64,000 nucleotides of DNA from Granulicella sp. GTDB lineage: Bacteria; Acidobacteriota; Terriglobia; Terriglobales; Acidobacteriaceae. The stretch covers positions 186,001 through 250,000 of the forward strand of contig JANXYX010000013.1 of assembly GCA_025408425.1 (NCBI GenBank), given 5' to 3'. Below are positions 57,548-64,000 of the stretch, piece by piece; the stretch's first letter is position 1, and every line of letters starts with the position of its first letter. Position numbers and translations under genes: made by a program. The notes under the pieces are model-generated. The model did no database searches, was not told where the DNA came from, and saw nothing but the letters and a program-made list of their open reading frames with translations.

Positions 57548-58494
57548 CCTCTGCTGCCCTCTGGAAGCCCGTTCGCCGTATCCTTGTCACCCTCCCCGTC
57601 CTCTGGGTCGTCGTCTCTGTCGTCTTCCTCCTCATCCACCTCGTCCCCGGCGATCCCATCATCCAGATGCTCGGCGAAGGTGCTACCGCCGCCGACGTCT
57701 CGGTTCTGCGCCACACCTACGGCCTCGATGCTCCACTCAGCCAGCAGTACGCCCACTACTGGAACGGCATCCTCCATGCCGACCTGGGCCAGTCCCTGCG
57801 CCTCCACGACTCTGTCACTCGCCTTGTCGCTCAGCGCTACCCCTACACGCTCGCCCTTACGCTCGCAGCCCTCCTTATCGGAATCGCCGCTGCAGTCCCA
57901 GCAGGGGTGCTCTCCGCCCTCCACCGCAGCCGCTGGCCAGATCGCACTCTGGGCCTGGTCTCTCTCGTGGGCCTCTCCTTTCCCAACTTCGCCCTAGGCC
58001 CGCTCCTCATCCTCCTCTTCTCCATCCGCCTCGGCTGGCTGCCGGTCTCCGGTGCAGGCACAGGTGGCACCGCAGACTTCCTTCTCCACCTCATCCTGCC
58101 TGCCCTCACCCTGGCTCTAGGTCTTGCGGCCATTCTCACCCGCATGGTTCGCACCGCGATGCTCGAAGAGCTCTCCCAGGACTACATCCGTACCGCCCGC
58201 GCCAAGGGCCTGCCCGAGAATCAGGTCGTCTACCGACATGCCCTGCGCAACGCCCTCATCCCCGTCCTCACCGTCGTAGGACTCCAGTTCGGCAGTCTTC
58301 TCGCCGGAGCCATCGTGACCGAAACCATCTTCAGTTGGCCCGGTATCGGGCGTCTCACCCTCTCTGCAATCTCCAATCGCGACTATGCCCTCGTCCAGGG
58401 GTGCATCCTCACCGTCGGTCTTACTTATGTCGCTGTAAACCTGCTCACCGACGTCGCCTACACCATAGCCAACCCGCGCATGCGCACCCAATAG
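57544..58494 (+). CDS. ABC transporter permease, DppB/OppB family
   Basis: FLLIHLVPGDPIIQMLGEGAT; DYIRTARAKGLPENQVVYRHALRNALIPVLTVVGLQFGSLLAGAIVTETIFSWPGIG. Confidence 0.93.
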   Translation: MTSAALWKPVRRILVTLPVLWVVVSVVFLLIHLVPGDPIIQMLGEGATAADVSVLRHTYGLDAPLSQQYAHYWNGILHADLGQSLRLHDSVTRLVAQRYPYTLALTLAALLIGIAAAVPAGVLSALHRSRWPDRTLGLVSLVGLSFPNFALGPLLILLFSIRLGWLPVSGAGTGGTADFLLHLILPALTLALGLAAILTRMVRTAMLEELSQDYIRTARAKGLPENQVVYRHALRNALIPVLTVVGLQFGSLLAGAIVTETIFSWPGIGRLTLSAISNRDYALVQGCILTVGLTYVAVNLLTDVAYTIANPRMRTQ

Positions 58495-58540
58495 CCATCC
58501 TCGCCCGTCTTAGACTTGCTGTCATAAACTAGAAAGAAGC

Positions 58541-59173
58541 ATGAAGCTCACCACCCAACTCCTCCCTCTTGCCGTGCTGCTGCTCGCAGCATTGACACCT
58601 CAAGCTCACGCGCAGCTCAAGTCCGCCATCACCGCAGAGCCCCAGACCCCACCTGCCCGCAGTTTCCACGATCCCCACTCGGGCATAACCTTCCAGGTTC
58701 CCGCCGGCTGGAACCTCACCCGCAGGGACGGCGATGTCAGCACCTTCTCGCTCGACGCCCGCTCCGCCACCAGGACCACGCAACTCCGCGCCGTGGCCAA
58801 CATCACCTTCAATCCTTTCCCTCAGTCCACCTTCAGCGGAGCTTATTTCTACACCAGCGTCACCCCGCACCTCTCCGACGCCGACTGCGTCCATCAGGCC
58901 TCTGCGCGCAACCCACGCCCTGTCAACACCAACTCAGTCGCCGGCATCCCCTTCACCCACGGCTACGACGAGCACGGCGGCGTCTGCACCGAGTCTCGCG
59001 ACGAAATCTACACCGCTCCCCACAACGGCTCCTGCTACCGCTTCGATCTCGTCATCAACAATTTCTGTGGCGGCGACGTCAGCGGCGTCAAAGACATCTC
59101 CCCCAAAGAACTCGACAGCGTCCGCAAGCGCCTGGAATCCATCCTCGCCACCGTCCACCTCGACTCAAAGTAG
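58541..59173 (+). CDS. hypothetical secreted protein
   Basis: Signal peptide MKLTTQLLPLAVLLLAALTPQAHAQ; 'FHDPHSGITFQVPAGWNLTRRDGDVSTF'. Confidence 0.75.
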   Translation: MKLTTQLLPLAVLLLAALTPQAHAQLKSAITAEPQTPPARSFHDPHSGITFQVPAGWNLTRRDGDVSTFSLDARSATRTTQLRAVANITFNPFPQSTFSGAYFYTSVTPHLSDADCVHQASARNPRPVNTNSVAGIPFTHGYDEHGGVCTESRDEIYTAPHNGSCYRFDLVINNFCGGDVSGVKDISPKELDSVRKRLESILATVHLDSK

Positions 59174-59212
59174 TTTTTGCAATCAGCGGAGAAGCGCAGC
59201 CCGGCGATGTGC

Positions 59213-59671
59213 CTATTGCAGTATCTGCACAATCCGCGCCGCCAGCGTGTCCCCTGCAATCTCAACTATCGCCACCGTAACCGGTAGTTGAAACCGTCGT
59301 GGTCCGGCGCTACCCGGATTGAGATACATCACGCCATCCCGCGTCTCAATCCCTGGCCGGTGCGAGTGCCCGCTTACTACCACCGCCACTCCAGCCACCT
59401 CTGGCTTAATGTCCAGATCATGCACCGAGTGCACCAGGTAGAACAGCTTCCCACCCAACTCCACCGCATCGGTTGCAGGTAGTTCCGCGCACGCCCCCCA
59501 CAGATCCACGTTCCCGCGAATCGCAGTCACCGGGGCGATCCCGCGCAGCGCATCCAGAATCTCTGCATCGCCTACATCTCCGGCATGCAAAATATGCTGC
59601 GCCCCAGCCAGCGCAACCAGCGCTTCAGGACGCAGCAATCCATGCGTATCGGAGATAATCCCAATCATCAT
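59213..59671 (-). CDS. metallophosphoesterase, YfcE/MJ0936-like
   Basis: IGIISDTHGLLRPEAL; HILHAGDVGD; VVSGHSHRPG; YLNPGSAGPRRF. Confidence 0.92.
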   Translation of the reverse strand: MMIGIISDTHGLLRPEALVALAGAQHILHAGDVGDAEILDALRGIAPVTAIRGNVDLWGACAELPATDAVELGGKLFYLVHSVHDLDIKPEVAGVAVVVSGHSHRPGIETRDGVMYLNPGSAGPRRFQLPVTVAIVEIAGDTLAARIVQILQ

Positions 59672-59682
59672 CGCAATTGCAA

Positions 59683-60162
59683 CTAAGCCAGTTTCAGACT
59701 CTGCAGCGAAGCATAGTTTTGGCTCTTCGCCGACTCGTGGCTCCGGTCCGGATCGATCCGCAACTCCAGCGTCGTAATCCCGTTCAGATCCACCGTATAG
59801 TCTTCAAACTCTTCTGTCGTTCCATGCGGGCTGAAGTTCCACTGTTGCCGAACGATCTCCTGCAACTCTGTTCCCTCGCCGGCGAACAACGCAAACTCCT
59901 GCGTACGCTCTGCCGCACGATCGACGAAGTGCAGCTGAATCCGCCGAAATGCCTGCGGCTCATCAAAGTGCAGCCGGATCACCTGTGGCCCTGTCGATGC
60001 CGCGCGCCACCCAGTCGTCACAGTCTTCCCTAGTGCATGCTCAATCGGAAATGCTTCATCTTCCGATGTAATCTCAACCCGGGCAATCCGTTCCAGGTCC
60101 CGCCACAAATCATCAAGCGGTGCCTTCGCGGCGGCGTTCTGTGAAACGATACTCTTACGCAT
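59683..60162 (-). CDS. hypothetical cytoplasmic protein with discoidin/CBM-like fold
   Basis: 'TGPQVIRLHFDEPQAFRRIQLHFVDRAAERTQEFALFAGEG...YTVDLNGITTLELRIDPD' resembles F5/8-type modules; no signal peptide. Confidence 0.55.
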   Translation of the reverse strand: MRKSIVSQNAAAKAPLDDLWRDLERIARVEITSEDEAFPIEHALGKTVTTGWRAASTGPQVIRLHFDEPQAFRRIQLHFVDRAAERTQEFALFAGEGTELQEIVRQQWNFSPHGTTEEFEDYTVDLNGITTLELRIDPDRSHESAKSQNYASLQSLKLA

Positions 60163-60237
60163 TCAAATGCCCTCGCACATCAAAGCCAAGCATATCCGAT
60201 AACACTACCCACCGCTGCTCACTCTTGCTCAAAACGC

Positions 60238-61107
60238 TCACAACCCTGCCGACAACCTCGTCCGCGGGTCCATATAATCCCGCAACGCATCCCCAATAAA
60301 GTTGAACGAGAGCACACACAGCATCACTGCCATCGCCGGAAAGACTACCAGGTGCGGCGAGTCGAACAGATGCGACCGCGCATCATTCAGCATTGACCCC
60401 CAGCTAGCCGCCGGCGGAGGAATCCCTAATCCCAGAAAGCTCAGCGTAGCCTCCGCCAGCACCGCGCCAGCCATCCCAATCGCTGCCTGCACGATCAGTG
60501 GCTGCACGATATTTGGCAGCACATGCCGCACCAGAATCCGCACATCGCTCGCCCCCAGCGCCCGCGCCGCCTCCACAAACTCCTTGTCCTTCACCGCCAT
60601 CACCTGCGCACGCACCAGCCGCGCATACCCCACCCATCCCGAGATCGCCAGCGCCAGGATCAGATTCCCCAGCCCCGGCCCCAGGAACGCCACAAACGCA
60701 ATCGCCAGCAGAATCCCCGGCAGCGCCAGAAACGCATTCGTCACATAAACGTTCAGCACTGTATCGATCCACCCGCCATAGAACCCTGCCACACACCCCG
60801 CCACCAGCCCCAGCGCCAGCGACAAACCCACCACACTCACCGCCACCACCAGCGAGATCCTCGCCCCATACAACGTCCGCGAAAGAATATCCCTCCCCAA
60901 CTCATCGGTCCCAAACCAGTGCGCCCCACTCGGCCCCACCAGCCGTCCCGTCAGGTCCAACTGCGCCGGGTCCTGCGGAGCCAGCCACGGCGCAAACACC
61001 GCACACACTACAAACGTCAGTAGCAGTGCTAGTCCCAGCGCAGCCAACGGTTGCTGCCGCGCGCGCCCAAACAATTCCATCTTCACTCCATCACCCATCT
61101 TGTCCAA
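60238..61107 (-). CDS. ABC transporter permease, DppC/OppC family
   Basis: LDLTGRLVGPSGAHWFGTDELGRDILSRTLYGARISL; EAARALGASDVRILVRHVLPNIVQPLIVQAAIGMAGAVLAEATLSFLGLG. Confidence 0.94.
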   Translation of the reverse strand: MDKMGDGVKMELFGRARQQPLAALGLALLLTFVVCAVFAPWLAPQDPAQLDLTGRLVGPSGAHWFGTDELGRDILSRTLYGARISLVVAVSVVGLSLALGLVAGCVAGFYGGWIDTVLNVYVTNAFLALPGILLAIAFVAFLGPGLGNLILALAISGWVGYARLVRAQVMAVKDKEFVEAARALGASDVRILVRHVLPNIVQPLIVQAAIGMAGAVLAEATLSFLGLGIPPPAASWGSMLNDARSHLFDSPHLVVFPAMAVMLCVLSFNFIGDALRDYMDPRTRLSAGL

Positions 61108-61214
61108 GAATGCGGCACTGCGGATGCAAGTGCAAGGCCAGCTTCACAAATTCTCCGACCATCGATAAGAACGAATCATCGTCATCCCTCTAATCCGTGG
61201 TCGCTTGTCTCGGT

Positions 61215-62546
61215 ATGATCGAAGTCAGAGGAACAAGTTTGCGCATCCTGATCTACGGCATCAACTATGCCCCCGAGCTCACCGGCATCGGCAAATACAC
61301 CGGCGAGATGTCCTCCTGGCTCGCCGCCCGCGGCCACGACGTCCGCGTCGTCACCGCCCCCCCGTACTACCCCGCGTGGAGCATCCGCGAGGACTACCGC
61401 GGCAAGCTCTACCGCACCGAGAACGCCTCCAGACAAAATCCCGCCGAGCCCATCGTCTTCCGCACCCCCCTCTACGTCCCCGCCGTCCCCACAGGTCTCA
61501 AACGCATGGCGCACCTCTTCTCCTTCATGCTCGGCAGCCTCCCCGTCATGCTCCGCCAGGCCGCATGGCAGCCAGAGATCGTCTTCACCGTCGAGCCCAC
61601 CTTCTTCTGCGCACCGCTAGCCCTGCTTGTCGCTCAAGCCTCCGGCGCAGCCTCGTGGCTCCACGTGCAGGACTTCGAAGTCGACGCCGCCTTCGACCTC
61701 GGCCTCCTGCCCGCCCAGGGTCCCGTCCACGCCCTCGCCCTCGGCCTTGAAAAGTTCTTCACCCGCGCCTTCACCCGCGTCTCCAGCATCTCCACCAAGA
61801 TGCTCGAACGCGCCCTCACCAAAGGCATCCCCGCCCACCACGCCATCCTCTTTCCAAACTGGGTCGACATCGATGCCGTCCACCCACAAGACCCCACCCA
61901 GCCCAACACCTTACGCACTGAGCTAGGCCTTGAAGAAAAGATCCTCCTCCTCTACTCCGGCAACATGGGCGCCAAGCAAGGCCTCGAACTCCTTGCCCCC
62001 CTTGCCGCAGCCTTTGCCCCCGGTGGCGCTTACGCTGATCCCCGTGTTCACTTCCTCTTCTGTGGCGACGGAGCCTTCCGCCCCCAACTCGAAGCTCTCG
62101 TAGCCCATCGCCCCAACGTCACCCTCCTCCCACTCCAGCCCCTTAGCCGCCTCAACGACCTGCTCAACGCCGCCGACATCCACCTCCTCCCCCAGCGCGC
62201 CGGCGCCGCCGACCTCGTCATGCCCTCCAAACTCACCGGCATGCTCTCCAGCGGCCGCCCTGTCATCGCAACAGCCGACCCCGGCACCCAGGTGGCTCAC
62301 GTCGTAGGAGGCAATGGTCTCATCCCACACGAGCCCTGCGGACTCGTAGTCCCCGCTGAAGACCCCGCCGCTCTCCATGCAGCCACCGCCCGCCTCATCG
62401 CTGACGCACCTTTGCGCTCCAGTCTCGGCACCGCCGCCCGTAGCTATGCGGTCCAGCATCTAGGCAAGCAACAAGTCCTCGAAGCTTTCGAAAGCCACCT
62501 CATGGCAGCCAACCGCTCGCCCCAACCAACGGGTGTCCCATCTTAG
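61215..62546 (+). CDS. WcaI-like glycosyltransferase family 4
   Basis: RILIYGINYAPELTGIGKYTGEMSSWLAARGHDVRVVTAPPYYPAW; LLYSGNMGAKQGLELL; LTGMLSSGRPVIATADPGTQVA. Confidence 0.9.
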   Translation: MIEVRGTSLRILIYGINYAPELTGIGKYTGEMSSWLAARGHDVRVVTAPPYYPAWSIREDYRGKLYRTENASRQNPAEPIVFRTPLYVPAVPTGLKRMAHLFSFMLGSLPVMLRQAAWQPEIVFTVEPTFFCAPLALLVAQASGAASWLHVQDFEVDAAFDLGLLPAQGPVHALALGLEKFFTRAFTRVSSISTKMLERALTKGIPAHHAILFPNWVDIDAVHPQDPTQPNTLRTELGLEEKILLLYSGNMGAKQGLELLAPLAAAFAPGGAYADPRVHFLFCGDGAFRPQLEALVAHRPNVTLLPLQPLSRLNDLLNAADIHLLPQRAGAADLVMPSKLTGMLSSGRPVIATADPGTQVAHVVGGNGLIPHEPCGLVVPAEDPAALHAATARLIADAPLRSSLGTAARSYAVQHLGKQQVLEAFESHLMAANRSPQPTGVPS

Positions 62547-62572
62547 GCGCAGCCCCATCGCGCTAAGGTGGG
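62537..62572. repeat. palindromic hairpin element, copy 1 (5' arm includes the stop codon of the glycosyltransferase)
   Basis: CCCATCTTAG-GCGCAGCCCCATCGCG-CTAAGGTGGG. Confidence 0.85.
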
Positions 62573-62630
62573 GAGTCCTTTTGTTGTCATTCCGCAGCGA
62601 TCCGCTTTTGCTCTTGCCGTTGCCGGGTGC

Positions 62631-62667
62631 CCCATTCATGGCGCAGTCTCATCGCGACATGAGTGGG
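62631..62667. repeat. palindromic hairpin element, copy 2
   Basis: CCCATTCATG-GCGCAGTCTCATCGCGA-CATGAGTGGG; loop conserved with copy 1, stem covaries. Confidence 0.85.
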
Positions 62668-62727
62668 AATCGATACCCTCTCCCTCACCTGCTCTTGCCT
62701 CTGCTTTTGCTGTTGTTTGTTTTACGC

Positions 62728-62764
62728 GTCATCCTGAGCGCAGCGAAGGACCCCTGTATTTCGC
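62728..62764. repeat. GTCATCCTGAGCGCAGCGAAGGACCCCTG-type intergenic repeat unit
   Basis: Sequence matches a motif remembered as widely dispersed in bacterial intergenic regions; single clear copy here. Confidence 0.45.
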
Positions 62765-63183
62765 CTTTTGCTTTTGCTCTTGAACCCCACCCCAAACTTT
62801 TTTCTGCCAATTTACTCAGCAAAATCGCATGTCAAGCCCCCAAACCACCTAAATCATTCAAAACAAACCAAATAGAGACTGCCGATTAGTTATCCCCAAT
62901 CCGATAAAATAGAACTAGGAAAGAAAAAAGACAGGCTCGGCATACCATCCGAGCTTATCTCTTTTGTTTACAATAATTTGTCCGCAACCCATTTGTTTGG
63001 AGCAATTTAGAGGGGATCGATTTTGCATCCCGTTGTAATCAGACAACTTAGCAGGGGTAACCCCCCAGGGGGTACCCCCCTCAAAGAAGCAATAATTGCC
63101 GCATCCACCTGAGATCCAGGTCCCGCACATCCTAAAGTAGAATCACCAAAGCCGATTACGGCCACGAAGGAGAGCCCCACGCT

Positions 63184-64000
63184 TTGAAGAAAGCCCTCAT
63201 CACAGGAGTCACCGGCCAGGACGGGGCCTATCTCGCAGAGTTCCTCCTCGCCAAAGGTTACGAAGTCCACGGTATTAAGCGACGCAGCTCACTCTTCAAC
63301 ACCGCCCGCATCGACCATATCTACGAAGATCCGCATAACCCCCATCCCAAATTCATCCTCCACTACGGTGACCTCACCGACTCCTCGTCCCTTATCCACA
63401 TCGTCCAGAAGGTCCAACCCGACGAGATCTACAACCTCGGCGCTCAGTCCCACGTCCAGGTCTCCTTCGAGCAGCCCGAGTACACCGCTGATACTGACGC
63501 TCTCGGCCCTCTCCGCCTCCTCGAAGCCATCCGCATCCTCGGCCTCGAAAAGAAGACCAGGTTCTATCAGGCCAGCACCTCCGAGCTCTACGGCCTCGTC
63601 CAGGAGATCCCCCAGAAGGAGACCACCCCCTTCTACCCCCGCAGCCCCTACGCTGTAGCCAAGATGTACGCCTACTGGATCTGCGTGAACTACCGCGAAG
63701 CCTACGGCATCTACGCCTGCAACGGCATTCTCTTCAACCACGAGTCACCTCTCCGTGGCGAGACCTTCGTTACCCGCAAGATCACCCGTGGCCTTGCCCG
63801 CATCAAGGTAGGTCTGCAGGATCAACTCTTCCTCGGCAACCTCAGCGCCCGGCGCGACTGGGGCCATGCCCGCGACTACATCGAGATGCAGTGGCTCATG
63901 CTCCAGCAGGACAAGCCGCAGGACTACGTCATCGCCACCGGGGTTCAATACTCTGTCCGAGACTTTGTCCAGCGTTGTGCTGAAATCCTTGAGCTTGACC
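63184..64000 (+). CDS. gmd: GDP-mannose 4,6-dehydratase, TTG start, truncated by window end
   Basis: [50 protein letters not shown]...; open to base 64000. Confidence 0.94.
   Translation, partial: MKKALITGVTGQDGAYLAEFLLAKGYEVHGIKRRSSLFNTARIDHIYEDPHNPHPKFILHYGDLTDSSSLIHIVQKVQPDEIYNLGAQSHVQVSFEQPEYTADTDALGPLRLLEAIRILGLEKKTRFYQASTSELYGLVQEIPQKETTPFYPRSPYAVAKMYAYWICVNYREAYGIYACNGILFNHESPLRGETFVTRKITRGLARIKVGLQDQLFLGNLSARRDWGHARDYIEMQWLMLQQDKPQDYVIATGVQYSVRDFVQRCAEILELD

Noticed and set aside
57213-58532. 439-aa ORF overlapping CNNM-like and DppB genes
   Set aside because: Pro/Arg/His-rich alternate frame; both overlapped genes are clear family members in other frames
63069-63080. GGGGGTACCCCC palindrome considered as an isolated operator
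   Set aside because: Part of a run of alternating C/G tracts; better treated as part of the larger structured leader-like segment
1-64000. CRISPR array, prophage, integrase/transposase, classical defence system
   Set aside because: No regularly spaced direct repeats, Cas, integrase, transposase, restriction-modification or toxin-antitoxin proteins recognised in any ORF; the single lysozyme is not enough to call a prophage

Overview
The window is a GC-rich bacterial chromosome segment. Protein families and repeat content suggest Acidobacteriota, class Terriglobia (inference, no database search done). No transposase, prophage module, CRISPR array, rRNA or ordinary tRNA was found. Main contents: (i) a polysaccharide-utilisation-like cluster on the minus strand (GH31, alginate-lyase-like, GH43, GH29, TonB-dependent receptor) with a divergent LuxR-type response regulator and a histidine kinase; (ii) two tandem tmRNA (ssrA) copies; (iii) housekeeping genes (glmU, HD-GYP regulator, M16 peptidase pair, fadN-fadA-fadE-like operon, ppk, ctaA, proC, murB, modABC, thrCB, trxA, CNNM/CorC-like transporter); (iv) two tandem S53/kumamolisin-like proteins; (v) a WcaI-like glycosyltransferase and gmd (cut by the window end), separated by a repeat-rich intergenic region. 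Strongest leads: the tandem tmRNA pair, in which one copy keeps the tag peptide (only synonymous differences) but has a degenerate 3' acceptor; a pair of intergenic hairpins with covarying stems and a conserved loop at about 62.5 kb; a shared C-terminal 'TM-RRRR-TM-GCG' module in the S53 paralogs, one of which looks catalytically dead; a sigma-54-type AAA+ regulator without GAFTGA and with an altered Walker B; and a histidine kinase whose sensor looks like tandem OB-folds.
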